Positions 46,088 to 54,675 of a stretch of 64,000 bases of DNA are shown here, piece by piece. Every line of letters begins with the position of its first letter. Positions within the stretch are counted from its first letter, which is position 1. The translations under genes and the position numbers were made by a program. Where the stretch lies: assembly GCA_050287965.1 (NCBI GenBank), contig JBNKCX010000025.1, positions 6,243-70,242 on the forward strand, given 5' to 3'. This DNA comes from CBFDBF01 sp050287965. Its GTDB lineage: Bacteria; Pseudomonadota; Gammaproteobacteria; Chromatiales; Chromatiaceae. A model generated the notes under the pieces. That model saw nothing but the letters and a program-made list of their open reading frames with translations. It made no database searches and was not told the DNA's origin.

Positions 46088-47181
46088 TCATCGGACTCCT
46101 TGGTCAGATCATCGGTGGTTAGAGTTTCGTGAGCCGCCTTGCAGGCCGCCTTGCTGCCGCGGTTACGCGCCCCCATCAAGGCGCCTGCCGCGACCCCTGC
46201 CACCGCTGCGGTAAAGAGCGTGCCGCTGGCGTTGCCGGTGGGTTCGGAAAGGGCCTCATAGAATCCGCCCGCATCCCAGAAATCCGGCTCCGAACAGCCG
46301 AGACAGCCGTGGCCCGACTCGATTGGAAAACTGGTACCCTGATTCCACTTCGCCGTGGCGCAGGCATTGTAGGTGGTCGGTCCCTTGCAACCCAGTTTGA
46401 ACAGACACCATCCGGCCCGAGCCCCCTCATCATCGAAGGTCTCGGCAAACTCCCCCCGCTCATAGAACGGACGCCGGTAACAGCGATCATGAATACTGGT
46501 GCCGTAAAACACCTTGGGCCGGCGCAGATCGTCCAGTTCCGGCAGGGAGCCGAAGGTGAGAAAGTGGGCCAGTACACCGGTGATCACCACGGGGATAGGC
46601 GGACATCCCGGCACGTTGATCAGCGGCTTGTCCGTCACGATATCCGCAACCGGCACCGCGCCGGTGGGATTTGGATCCGCGTGGGGGATACCGCCAAAGG
46701 CGGCGCAACTGCCGACGGCGATGACCGCCGCCGCAGCGGCCGCCGTTTCCTGCAACATATCCAGGTTGCTTCTGCCGGCGATGGTGGAATAACCCGGATT
46801 ATCCAGCGGGACGGAACCGTCCACCACCAGCAGATAGTTCCCGCTGTTTTCCCGCATGGCCGCTTCCCGCGCAGCTTCCGCCCGCTCCCCCGAAGCGGCT
46901 TGAAGGGTATGGTGATAATCGAGGGAGATATGATCGAGAATCAGGTTCTCCACCGTGGGCGTATGGCTGCGGGTAAGGGATTCGGTACAACCGGTGCACT
47001 CCTGGAAAGACAACCAGATCACGGACGGCCGCCGGGCGCGTTCCAACGCTTCGGCTATCTTCGGTACCAGGGCGGGAGAGAGCGCCATCAATGAAGCGGT
47101 GGCGGTACAGAACTTCATGAACCCGCGTCGACTTATCCCCTGTCGCCGCAGAACATCACCCAACGTAATGTAATCAGCCAT
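46084..47181 (-). CDS. hynS: [NiFe] hydrogenase small subunit (HynS/HupS) with Tat signal
   Basis: 365 residues. SRRGFMKFC (from residue 17) is a Tat signal that carries the folded heterodimer outward. Cluster ligands are visible: CTGC plus GSCAAFGG and VPGCPP (proximal), HDRCYRR and GWCLFKLGC (distal), and the later NACATAKW...GHGCLGCSEPDFWD (medial). The tail after residue 310 has a hydrophobic, Ala/Gly-rich stretch that could anchor it, as in membrane-bound hydrogenases. It transfers electrons from the NiFe site to Isp1. First structural gene of the operon. Confidence 0.96.
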   Translation of the reverse strand: MADYITLGDVLRRQGISRRGFMKFCTATASLMALSPALVPKIAEALERARRPSVIWLSFQECTGCTESLTRSHTPTVENLILDHISLDYHHTLQAASGERAEAAREAAMRENSGNYLLVVDGSVPLDNPGYSTIAGRSNLDMLQETAAAAAAVIAVGSCAAFGGIPHADPNPTGAVPVADIVTDKPLINVPGCPPIPVVITGVLAHFLTFGSLPELDDLRRPKVFYGTSIHDRCYRRPFYERGEFAETFDDEGARAGWCLFKLGCKGPTTYNACATAKWNQGTSFPIESGHGCLGCSEPDFWDAGGFYEALSEPTGNASGTLFTAAVAGVAAGALMGARNRGSKAACKAAHETLTTDDLTKESDE

Positions 47182-47225
47182 TGCCTATCCTCCGGGATTT
47201 CCGGCCGTCTCTGTCCAGCCGCGCA

Positions 47226-47597
47226 CTACTCCATCGTGCGTAATTCCTGCTCCAACCTTCCCAGACCCTGGTCCACATCCACCCGTTGGGACCGAAGTAT
47301 CCGCGGGATCTCCGTGATTTCTATCTGCAGGGCGATACGTTGATCGTCGGGATTGTAATGATCGACAATCCAGACACCGGGAAATTCGCTTTCGCAGATA
47401 CGGGTCTTCCCCAGGGCGTCCATCCGAACGGTCACTTCGCCCTCGCCCAGGAAGGCCAGCAGCCGCTCCTCCTCTCCGGGAGCGAACGGCAACGCCCGCA
47501 GATCAATGGTCGTCTCCCGTTTCTGTTCCATAAGCAGCAGAAGGGCGTGACGGATCTGATGAAGCACCGGCAGGGTGGTTTCGTTGGACAGTGTCAT
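47226..47597 (-). CDS. Short HupH/HyaF-type hydrogenase expression protein
   Basis: 123 residues. The core LRALPFAPGEEERLLAFLGE, TRICESEFPGVWIVDHYN and IALQIEITEIPRIL match the conserved C-terminal domain of HupH (PF04809), but the protein is less than half the length of typical HupH. It lies between the maturation protease and the small subunit genes. HupH is a chaperone-like factor for assembling the small subunit or its export. It may be a naturally minimal version; no upstream remnant of an N-terminal domain is seen in the 93 bp before it. Confidence 0.8.
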   Translation of the reverse strand: MTLSNETTLPVLHQIRHALLLLMEQKRETTIDLRALPFAPGEEERLLAFLGEGEVTVRMDALGKTRICESEFPGVWIVDHYNPDDQRIALQIEITEIPRILRSQRVDVDQGLGRLEQELRTME

Positions 47598-47690
47598 CTC
47601 CTCGCTTTGTCCGGCGGTTTCGCCAACACAGGACTTGTTGTTTTTATTTTGCCTGTTAACCCCTAAATCTAGCCTAATTTGAGAGACTAT

Positions 47691-48194
47691 CTACCCGGTG
47701 GACACAGGGGATAATTCCCGGTTCCAGCCTTCAATAAGGTCCTGCACAAGGCGGACCGCTTCCGGTAATGCTTTAGCTACCGGCTCGCTCAATACCTCAC
47801 CCCAGTCGATTCTCGACGGTTGGATACAGATCAGTGCCCGACGCCGGGGAAAGCTGTCAGTGAGACGGGCGATATCCAGAAGGTCACGAAGTCCTACCTC
47901 GTGCACACTCTGGCGCGCCCGGGAAAGGAATCGATCCATCTCATCGCCTTCGTAAAGGCCTACCGTACCCGGCGGTGACCTGGTGTCCGCCGCATCCACG
48001 ACGATCAACCTGTCATGGGCCGCCAACTCCTCGGCGAGACTGAAACTGAGGGTACCGCCATCCAGACAACGCACATCGCTCCGGTGGCCGGTTTCGGTCT
48101 GCATGCGACGGATCAAATGCACTCCCACACCCTCATCACGCAACAGGATATTGCCGATGCCGAGTACCAGAGTATTGGCGTTGGTCGGTTTCAA
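47691..48194 (-). CDS. Hydrogenase maturation protease (HyaD/HupD family)
   Basis: 167 residues with the family start LVLGIGNILLRDEGVGVHLI, including the Ni-sensing Glu, the central VVDAADT region with the second acidic ligand, and SVHEVGLRDLL with the third ligand His. It removes the 15-residue tail of the large subunit once nickel is in place. It is the first gene of the minus-strand hydrogenase unit and is divergent from hypC. Confidence 0.93.
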   Translation of the reverse strand: MKPTNANTLVLGIGNILLRDEGVGVHLIRRMQTETGHRSDVRCLDGGTLSFSLAEELAAHDRLIVVDAADTRSPPGTVGLYEGDEMDRFLSRARQSVHEVGLRDLLDIARLTDSFPRRRALICIQPSRIDWGEVLSEPVAKALPEAVRLVQDLIEGWNRELSPVSTG

Positions 48195-48337
48195 ATCAGG
48201 GGACCTCTGATCAAGACCGTGCCGGCCGTATCGCTATGGCCTGCGCACCGCGCGTTGCGATCATCGCCATCGTGGTCACAAACTCGGCTCATCAGCGACA
48301 TAATCTAAGAAGCTCCATAGCCCTGGAATCAGAAAGC

Positions 48338-48365
48338 TTTTTGTATTGTCAAACTCGAGTATAGT
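48338..48365 (+). promoter_or_regulatory. Possible promoter of the hyp operon
   Basis: TATAGT (48360-48365) has a poor upstream hexamer TTTTTG at a 16-base spacing. It would start transcription about 30 bases before the hypC ATG. No sigma-54 pattern was seen in this divergent region. Confidence 0.35.
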
Positions 48366-48399
48366 TACTGTAAGCCTTACCAGACGGAAGCAATGGATT

Positions 48400-48642
48400 A
48401 TGTGCCTGGGTATCCCCATGCAAATCATCGAGATCGACGGTTATAACGCCCGCTGCTCGGCGAAGGGCGTGGAACGGGACGTCAGTCTCTTCATGCTTCA
48501 GGATGAAGATCTCAAGGTCGATGACTTCGTGGTGGTTCATGTGGGCTACGCCATCCAGAAGATGACGCCGCAGGAGGCCCGGACTACCTGGGAGCTGTAT
48601 GACCAGATGCTTGCCGCCGAGTCCGAAGAATCCGATGCATGA
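48400..48642 (+). CDS. hypC: Hydrogenase assembly chaperone HypC
   Basis: 80 residues from the ATG at 48400, since HypC must begin MCLGIPMQI with Cys2. It carries the Fe(CN)2CO precursor with HypD and delivers it to the large subunit. The tail DQMLAAESEESDA overlaps the start of hypA by 8 bp. First gene of a hypCABDE cluster. Confidence 0.95.
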   Translation: MCLGIPMQIIEIDGYNARCSAKGVERDVSLFMLQDEDLKVDDFVVVHVGYAIQKMTPQEARTTWELYDQMLAAESEESDA

Positions 48643-48982
48643 ACTCAGTATCTGCCTATCGATGATGCAACAGGTGGAAACCATCGCCGCCGAGCAGAAT
48701 GCCCGTCGCGTCACCGCCATCACCCTGCGGATAGGACCGTTGTCGGGGGTGGAACCGGATCTGTTGTTACAGGCCTTTCCCATAGCGGCCGCAGGCACCC
48801 TGGCGGAGGACGCGGAACTGAAAATAGAGCAACAGGCGGTTCGCATCCGCTGCACGCGGTGCGACGCTGAAAGCGAGGTGGCAAGCAACTTGTTGGCCTG
48901 CCCCGCGTGCGGAGAGTTGCGCACCGAACTCATTACGGGTGATGAGCTGCTGCTGGCCAACCTTGAACTACTTAAGGTCTAG
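48635..48982 (+). CDS. hypA: Nickel insertion protein HypA
   Basis: 115 residues from the ATG at 48635. The N-terminus MHELSICLSM supplies His2/Glu3 for nickel, and the zinc domain has CTRC and CPACGE (CxxC-x12-CxxC). It works with HypB to put nickel into the hydrogenase large subunit. It overlaps hypC and ends 16 bp before hypB. Confidence 0.95.
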   Translation: MHELSICLSMMQQVETIAAEQNARRVTAITLRIGPLSGVEPDLLLQAFPIAAAGTLAEDAELKIEQQAVRIRCTRCDAESEVASNLLACPACGELRTELITGDELLLANLELLKV

Positions 48983-48998
48983 AATCCAGGAACTGAAT

Positions 48999-49772
48999 AT
49001 GTGTGATAACTGCGGCTGTAATATAACCGGCGAAAGCAAGCGGGAAACGCTGTCCGTGCTGCAAGACCTGCTGAGCGAAAACGATCATCAAGCGGCCCAC
49101 AACCGCCAGCATCTGGACGCCCATGGCGTCCTGGCGGTCAATCTGATGTCATCCCCCGGCAGTGGTAAGACCGCCCTGCTCGAGGCAACCATTGACGCCC
49201 TCGGGAGCGAACTTCGCATCGCCGTCATAGAGGGGGATCTGGAGACCGAAAACGATGCCCTGCGTATCCGCGAGAAAGGAATCCCGGCGATACAGATCAA
49301 CACCGGCAGCGCCTGCCATCTGGATGCTCACATGATACATAAGGCGCTGCATCAACTTGATCTGGACACTATCGATATTCTCTTTATTGAGAACGTGGGC
49401 AATCTGGTTTGTCCCGCCAGCTTCGACCTGGGGCAGCACCGCAACACTGTTCTGCTTTCAGTAACGGAGGGTGACGACAAACCGTCCAAGTACCCGGTGA
49501 TGTTCCGGGCGGCTGATCTGGTACTTGTCTCCAAGTCGGACCTGCTGCCGCACCTGCAGGAGTTCCGGCCGGAACGGGCCACGGAGGCCTTACGCAACCT
49601 GGCCAGCGACATACCGATCCACACCCTGTCGGTCAAAAGCAGCGTGGGGCTTGAAGGCTGGTTCGGTTGGCTGCGTCAGGAGCAATCGGCGCAACGGGCC
49701 CGATTGCAACAGGGCCACACCGCCGCTCCCCGCACGGCACGGCAGGAACAGCATCATCACGACCACGGTTGA
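48999..49772 (+). CDS. hypB: Hydrogenase nickel incorporation GTPase HypB
   Basis: 257 residues from the ATG at 48999, where the high-affinity nickel motif MCDNCGCN begins. P-loop SSPGSGKT at 51-58; later VEGDDKPSKYP-like switch sequence (SVTEGDDKPSKYP) and SKSD for guanine. The end is histidine-rich (QEQHHHDHG), a small nickel store; long His runs of the rhizobial type are absent. Partner of HypA. Confidence 0.95.
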   Translation: MCDNCGCNITGESKRETLSVLQDLLSENDHQAAHNRQHLDAHGVLAVNLMSSPGSGKTALLEATIDALGSELRIAVIEGDLETENDALRIREKGIPAIQINTGSACHLDAHMIHKALHQLDLDTIDILFIENVGNLVCPASFDLGQHRNTVLLSVTEGDDKPSKYPVMFRAADLVLVSKSDLLPHLQEFRPERATEALRNLASDIPIHTLSVKSSVGLEGWFGWLRQEQSAQRARLQQGHTAAPRTARQEQHHHDHG

Positions 49773-49791
49773 GCCGCCCCGGGAAACAATC

Positions 49792-50898
49792 TTGGCTACC
49801 TCGGCGAAAGAGTGGCTGGCGCTGATCGACGCCCTCCCCCTACCGAACAAGGTGCGCATCATGAACGTCTGCGGCGGCCACGAGCGCGCCATTACCCTGG
49901 CCGGACTGCGCACCCTGCTGCCGGACACCGTCGAACTGATACCGGGTCCCGGCTGCCCGGTCTGCGTCTGCCCGGAAGAGGATATTTACCAGGCGATCCA
50001 GCTGGCCCTTAATAACGACGTCATACTCCTCGCCTTCGGCGATATGCTGCGGGTACCGGTTAACGTCCCGAGACACGAAGTTCGCACCCTGGCCCAAGCC
50101 CGCGGGGCCGGCGGTGATATCCGGCCCGTGGCGTCGCCGACGGAGGCCCGGCGAATCGCCCTGGAGAACCCGGAGCGCCAGGTGGTATTTTTCGCCACCG
50201 GTTTCGAGACCACTGCCGCGCCCGTGGCCTCCCTACTGACCGAGGGATTGCCGGACAATCTGCTGATTCTGCTTTCCGGTCGACTTACCTGGCCCGCGGT
50301 GGCCATGCTGTTGGAATCGGGAGGTGCCGGATTTGATGCCCTGGTTGCGCCGGGACATGTGGCCGCCGTGATGGGACCGGAGGAATGGGGATTCGTGGTG
50401 GAGCAACACCGCCTGCCCACGGCGATCGCCGGATTCACCCCGGAAAGCCTGTTGGCGGCCTTCTACTCGGTACTGCGGCAGATCTCCGAGGGACGCTGTT
50501 TCCTGGATAACTGCTATCCGGAAGTGGTACACCCGGGAGGAAACCCCACTGCCCGCAGACAGCTCCAGGCAGCCTTTGAGGTTACGGAAGCCAGTTGGCG
50601 AGGCATCGGCGTGATCCCTGGATCCGGTTTTGCCCTGCGGGAAAACCACGGCGCAAACGATGCCCGCCGAAGGTTTGCCGATTATGCCCGCGACGGACAC
50701 AAGCGGATCGGCGAGATGCCGGCCGGCTGCGACTGCGCCCGGGTGGTCCTTGGCAGGATCTATCCTGACCAGTGCGCCCTTTACGGTTCCACCTGCACCC
50801 CGCGGGACCCGGTCGGCCCCTGCATGGTATCGGACGAAGGGGCGTGCAGGATCTGGTGGTCCGGCGGCATATACCATACCACTGCCACTCCCTTGTAG
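49792..50898 (+). CDS. hypD: Hydrogenase formation protein HypD
   Basis: 368 residues if started at the TTG at 49792, which has GGGA upstream and gives the usual length; no ATG lies before the conserved IMNVCGGHE motif. Other family motifs are GPGCPVCVCP, FATGFETTAAP, GGNPTARRQL and the C-terminal Cys set for the [4Fe-4S] cluster (CDCARVVLG, CALYGSTCTP, GPCMVSDEGACR). It is the scaffold on which Fe(CN)2CO is built with HypC and HypE. Confidence 0.94.
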   Translation: MATSAKEWLALIDALPLPNKVRIMNVCGGHERAITLAGLRTLLPDTVELIPGPGCPVCVCPEEDIYQAIQLALNNDVILLAFGDMLRVPVNVPRHEVRTLAQARGAGGDIRPVASPTEARRIALENPERQVVFFATGFETTAAPVASLLTEGLPDNLLILLSGRLTWPAVAMLLESGGAGFDALVAPGHVAAVMGPEEWGFVVEQHRLPTAIAGFTPESLLAAFYSVLRQISEGRCFLDNCYPEVVHPGGNPTARRQLQAAFEVTEASWRGIGVIPGSGFALRENHGANDARRRFADYARDGHKRIGEMPAGCDCARVVLGRIYPDQCALYGSTCTPRDPVGPCMVSDEGACRIWWSGGIYHTTATPL

Positions 50899-50979
50899 GC
50901 CCGGCGCACCCGCTCGGCTTTCTTCGGACCGCGGTGGTAAGGTAAAGATTCGTTATCCCTGTAGCTGGAGAAAACCACT

Positions 50980-51984
50980 GTGCGGGAAAAACACATCACC
51001 CTCGCCCACGGCAACGGCGGCCGGCTCATGCGGGAGCTGATCGAGAGGATCTTCGCCCGCCACCTTGCCAACCCCTCCCTGGATATCGAAGCGGATGCCG
51101 TACCCCTGGACCTGCCCCCGGGTGAACCGGTCTTCACCACCGACGGATTCATCGTGCAGCCGCTGGAGTTTCCCGGTGGTGATATCGGCTCCCTTGCGGT
51201 GCACGGCACCGTCAACGATCTGGCCGTTGCCGGCGCCACACCCCTGTTCCTGAGCCTGAACGCCTTTATCGAAGAGGGTCTGGAGATCGGACTCCTGGAA
51301 CGGGTGGTGACCAGTATCGGCCGCAGCGCCCGGGAGACCGGGGTAAAGGTGGCCGCGGGTGACACCAAGGTGGTACCACGGGGAGAGGGGGGTGGACTCT
51401 ATCTGGCCACCACAGGTATCGGCATAAGACCTCCCGGTCTTGCCCTGGGAATGGAACATATCCGACCCGGGGACCGTATATTGGTTAACGGACCGGTAGG
51501 TGACCACGGCATCGCGGTCCTGCTGGCGCGGGAACAGTTCGGACTGCGGGGGAAGCTCTCTTCGGACTCCGCCAGCGTCCTTCCCTTCACCCGGGCGCTA
51601 TTGAACCACCCCGGACTCCGTTTCATGCGCGACCCCACCCGCGGCGGGCTCGTCACAGTCGCCCATGAGATAGCCCGCAGAACCGGACTCCAGGTGACCC
51701 TGTCCGAAGCGGGAATACCGGTTCGGGACCAGGTCCGATCGGTCTGCGAAATCCTGGGCTACGATCCCCTGTATCTCGCCTGCGAAGGGCGGGTAGTCGC
51801 GGTGGTGGCGGAAGAGACCGCCCACCGGGCCCTGGAGACATGGCGTGCCCTACCGGGCGGAGAGGGAGCCGCACTGGTGGGCCGATTGGTCACCGACGAC
51901 AGCCTGGTGACCCTCGAAACCGAGCTCGGAGGACGGCGGATTCTGGAGGAGCTGGAAGATGATCCCCTACCCCGAATCTGCTGA
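50980..51984 (+). CDS. hypE: Hydrogenase formation protein HypE
   Basis: 334 residues from a GTG at 50980 with GGAG nine bases upstream. It has the AIRS/PurM-type fold; ITLAHGNGGRLM opens it and RDPTRGGLVTVAHEI is the ATP-binding region. The chain ends PRIC, whose last Cys carries the carbamoyl then cyano group. It needs HypF to load that group; hypF is not in this window. Last gene of the hyp cluster. Confidence 0.95.
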   Translation: MREKHITLAHGNGGRLMRELIERIFARHLANPSLDIEADAVPLDLPPGEPVFTTDGFIVQPLEFPGGDIGSLAVHGTVNDLAVAGATPLFLSLNAFIEEGLEIGLLERVVTSIGRSARETGVKVAAGDTKVVPRGEGGGLYLATTGIGIRPPGLALGMEHIRPGDRILVNGPVGDHGIAVLLAREQFGLRGKLSSDSASVLPFTRALLNHPGLRFMRDPTRGGLVTVAHEIARRTGLQVTLSEAGIPVRDQVRSVCEILGYDPLYLACEGRVVAVVAEETAHRALETWRALPGGEGAALVGRLVTDDSLVTLETELGGRRILEELEDDPLPRIC

Positions 51985-52015
51985 GATAAGGGGGGTGTTC
52001 CGGGTAAAACCTCAA

Positions 52016-52031
52016 ACACAATATGTAGTGA
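52016..52031. promoter_or_regulatory. NrdR-like box, distal
   Basis: ACACAATATGTAGTGA matches the NrdR box (ACACWATATRTTGTGT type) at most positions. It lies about 124 bp upstream of the -35 of nrdJa, in an AT-rich stretch. Confidence 0.6.
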
Positions 52032-52139
52032 TGATACATATTTCACATTTTTTACGCTTTTTCACCTATAAAAATAAGAAGAATTTTTAACTTATTGTTT
52101 TTTATGTTTATTCCATTTCTCTAATACACCCGTTTTTCC

Positions 52140-52168
52140 TTGACACACCCCCGTTTTAGACCTAATCT
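52140..52168 (+). promoter_or_regulatory. Sigma-70 promoter of nrdJab
   Basis: TTGACA (52140-52145), 17-base spacer, TAATCT (52163-52168). Transcription would start near 52175, giving a leader of about 207 bases. The AT-rich 52040-52130 stretch upstream could act as an UP element. Confidence 0.75.
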
Positions 52169-52179
52169 TTTGCCCCGAA

Positions 52180-52195
52180 ACACAAGATATTGTGT
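52180..52195. promoter_or_regulatory. NrdR box, proximal
   Basis: ACACAAGATATTGTGT is a near-perfect dyad with the NrdR consensus. It lies just downstream of the expected start of nrdJab transcription, so bound NrdR would block RNA polymerase when dATP is high. Confidence 0.8.
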
Positions 52196-52205
52196 TTTTA
52201 AATTC

Positions 52206-52348
52206 CGGGCTAAATCCAGGTATTTCTGGGGTTTAACCCGCAACCAAAGTCATTCTGAAGCAGCCCGTCGCCCTCCAGCCGTCGGGCTGCTTGGGGGGAT
52301 ATCCGGCAACCATCTCAGCACCCGCAACCCGGGTGAAGGGGCCGGGTT
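52206..52348 (+). ncRNA. Structured leader RNA of nrdJab (possible nrdJ-motif or riboswitch-like element)
   Basis: Three hairpins can be drawn. The first is 52206-52240, CGGGCTAAA with TTTAACCCG enclosing CCAG/CTGG. The second is 52258-52292, AAGCAGCCCG with CGGGCTGCTT. In the last, CACCC (52319-52323) can pair with GGGTG (52331-52335), or AACCCGG (52326-52332) with CCGGGTT (52342-52348); these share bases and exclude each other. A leader upstream of a B12-dependent reductase suggests ligand control, but I could not find the B12 box of cobalamin riboswitches. A published nrdJ RNA motif may be what this is. Confidence 0.5.
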
Positions 52349-52381
52349 TCAAACAACAAATAACTATCGGGAAGGATACGC

Positions 52382-54541
52382 GTGTCTAGTAAAAGCGCTC
52401 ACTTGAAAGCTGTTCCATCAAAAGTCTCCGACATTCCGCTGCAAGAAGCCTCGCTGGATATCTGGAATACCAAGTACCGACTCAAGACCAAGGACGGGAC
52501 CCCGGTGGATCAGGATATCGACGCAACCTACCGGCGTGTCGCCAAGGCCCTGGCGAAGATCGAAAAGACCCCGGAGCTGCAGGAAAAATGGGAAGAACAG
52601 TTTTTGTGGGCATTGCGTCACGGCGCCATCCCTGCCGGCCGGATCACCTCCAACGCCGGCGCCCAGAAGCATAAACCGGCCACCTCAACCATAAACTGCA
52701 CGGTCTCCGGGACCATTCACGACTCCATGAATGAGATCCTCGGCAAGGTGCACGAGGCGGGCCTGACCCTGAAAGCGGGTTGCGGTATCGGCTACGAGTT
52801 CTCCACCCTGCGCCCGCGGGGGGCCTACGTCAGCGGTGCCGGTGCCTATACCTCCGGCCCCCTCTCCTTCATGGACATCTATGACAAGATGTGTTTCACC
52901 GTCTCCTCCGCCGGGGGTCGCCGCGGGGCGCAGATGGCCACCTTTGATATCGGACACCCCGACGTCATGGATTTTATCCGCGCCAAACGGGAGGCCGGTC
53001 GCTTGCGACAGTTCAACCTCTCGCTGCTCGTCACCGAGGAATTCATGGAGGCGGTCAAGAGCGACGGCAAATGGAACCTCGCTTTCCCGGTTTCGGAGAA
53101 AGAGGCGGAGGCCGACGGACTGGATCTGAGCAACTCGGAACAGATCGTCTGGCGTGATTGGCCCCATCAGACCGGTTATATCGTCAACGGTACCGGCAAG
53201 GTTGCCTGCAAAATCTACAAAACCATCCGCGCCCGCCGTCTGTGGGACGTCATCATGTCCTCCACCTACGATTATGCGGAACCGGGTTTCATACTCATCG
53301 ACAAGGTCAATGAGATGAACAACAACTGGTTCTGTGAGAATGTACGCGCCACCAATCCATGTGGTGAACAGCCGCTACCACCCTACGGCGCCTGTCTGCT
53401 CGGCTCCATCAACCTCACCCAGTTTGTACGCCAACCCTTTACCGATGAAGCAAGTTTTAATTGGGATGAATTCCGCAAAACGGTCTCCATCTTTACCCGC
53501 ATGCTGGACAATGTGGTGGAAATAAACGGCTTGCCGCTGGAAGAGCAGCGCAAGGAGATCATGCGCAAACGACGCCACGGCATGGGTTACCTCGGACTTG
53601 GTTCCGCCATCACCATGTTAGGTATGAAATATGGGAATCCTGATTCTCTTAAATTCACCGAGCAGGTCACGCGGGAACTCGCCCTGGAAGGATGGCGCAC
53701 CGGCCTGGAACTGGCCAAGGAGAAAGGCCCCGCTCCGATCATGGAGGAGGAGTTTGAGATTACCCCGGAAATGCTGGCTCAGCGGCCGGAGATGGCGGTA
53801 GACAACTGGCAGGTGGGAGACAAGATCAAGGGCAAGGTGTTACACACCAGATACAGCCGCTATATGCAGCAACTGGCGATGGAGGAACCGAAACTGGTTG
53901 AGGCACTGGCCGAAACCGGCTGTCGATTCACCCATCACAGCTCCATTGCACCTACCGGCACCATATCACTGTCGCTGGCCAACAACGCCAGCAACGGTAT
54001 CGAGCCCAGTTTCGCGCATCATTATTCACGCAACGTTATTAGGGAAGGCAAGAAATCCAAAGAAAAGATCGACGTCTTCAGCTTCGAACTTCTGGCATAC
54101 CGGGCCCTGGTCAACGCAAACGCCATGCCCTATTCCGAGAATCCCGATGAACAACTGCCGGAATACTTCGTTTCCGCGGACGACATCACTCCCAAGCAAC
54201 ATGTGGATGTTCAGGCGGCGGCTCAGAAATGGATCGACTCCTCCATATCCAAAACAGCCAACGTTCCCACCGATTATCCTTACGAAGAGTTCAAGGATAT
54301 TTACCTATATGCCTATGAGCAGGGTCTGAAGGGATGCACCACCTTCCGTTTCAATCCGGAGGCGTTCCAGGGCGTACTGGTGAAAGAACAGGATCTGAAG
54401 AACACCACCTACTGTTTCACACTGGAGGACGGCACCGTGGTCGAGGTGAAAGGTAATGAAGAGATTGAATACGACGGTGAAACCCATACTGCGGCCAATC
54501 TCTTCGATGCCCTGAAAGAGGGTTATTACGGCAAATTTTGA
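52382..54541 (+). CDS. nrdJa: Adenosylcobalamin-dependent ribonucleotide reductase, catalytic part NrdJa
   Basis: 719 residues from a GTG at 52382 with GGAAGG 7 bases upstream. It starts with a ribonucleotide reductase N-terminal domain and has SAGGRRGAQMATFDIGHPD and ATNPCGEQPLPPYGACLLGS, where Cys327 is the thiyl-radical cysteine. A late IAPTGTISL loop is also typical. It reduces ribonucleotides with B12 as radical source and works with or without oxygen. The redox-active C-terminal cysteines are supplied by the following gene, as in the split NrdJa/NrdJb of Pseudomonas aeruginosa. Confidence 0.95.
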   Translation: MSSKSAHLKAVPSKVSDIPLQEASLDIWNTKYRLKTKDGTPVDQDIDATYRRVAKALAKIEKTPELQEKWEEQFLWALRHGAIPAGRITSNAGAQKHKPATSTINCTVSGTIHDSMNEILGKVHEAGLTLKAGCGIGYEFSTLRPRGAYVSGAGAYTSGPLSFMDIYDKMCFTVSSAGGRRGAQMATFDIGHPDVMDFIRAKREAGRLRQFNLSLLVTEEFMEAVKSDGKWNLAFPVSEKEAEADGLDLSNSEQIVWRDWPHQTGYIVNGTGKVACKIYKTIRARRLWDVIMSSTYDYAEPGFILIDKVNEMNNNWFCENVRATNPCGEQPLPPYGACLLGSINLTQFVRQPFTDEASFNWDEFRKTVSIFTRMLDNVVEINGLPLEEQRKEIMRKRRHGMGYLGLGSAITMLGMKYGNPDSLKFTEQVTRELALEGWRTGLELAKEKGPAPIMEEEFEITPEMLAQRPEMAVDNWQVGDKIKGKVLHTRYSRYMQQLAMEEPKLVEALAETGCRFTHHSSIAPTGTISLSLANNASNGIEPSFAHHYSRNVIREGKKSKEKIDVFSFELLAYRALVNANAMPYSENPDEQLPEYFVSADDITPKQHVDVQAAAQKWIDSSISKTANVPTDYPYEEFKDIYLYAYEQGLKGCTTFRFNPEAFQGVLVKEQDLKNTTYCFTLEDGTVVEVKGNEEIEYDGETHTAANLFDALKEGYYGKF

Positions 54542-54675
54542 TGATTAATCAGCCGCGGTGGCACTAGAGAACCCAGAGATTTCCTATCCCCGGTATTTTT
54601 ATACCCGCGCGGCGGAAATCACCTAGACTAAAAACAGATTCGGATAAAAAAACCGAATAGACAGGATCGAATATC

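Noticed and set aside
48195..48399. Sigma-54 promoter for the hydrogenase or hyp genes
   Set aside because: No GG-N10-GC pair with a reasonable consensus was found on either strand, although such control is common for uptake hydrogenases.
52196..52381. Cobalamin riboswitch before nrdJa
   Set aside because: Neither the B12 box nor the conserved GCCACTG core is visible, though the gene would be a natural target.
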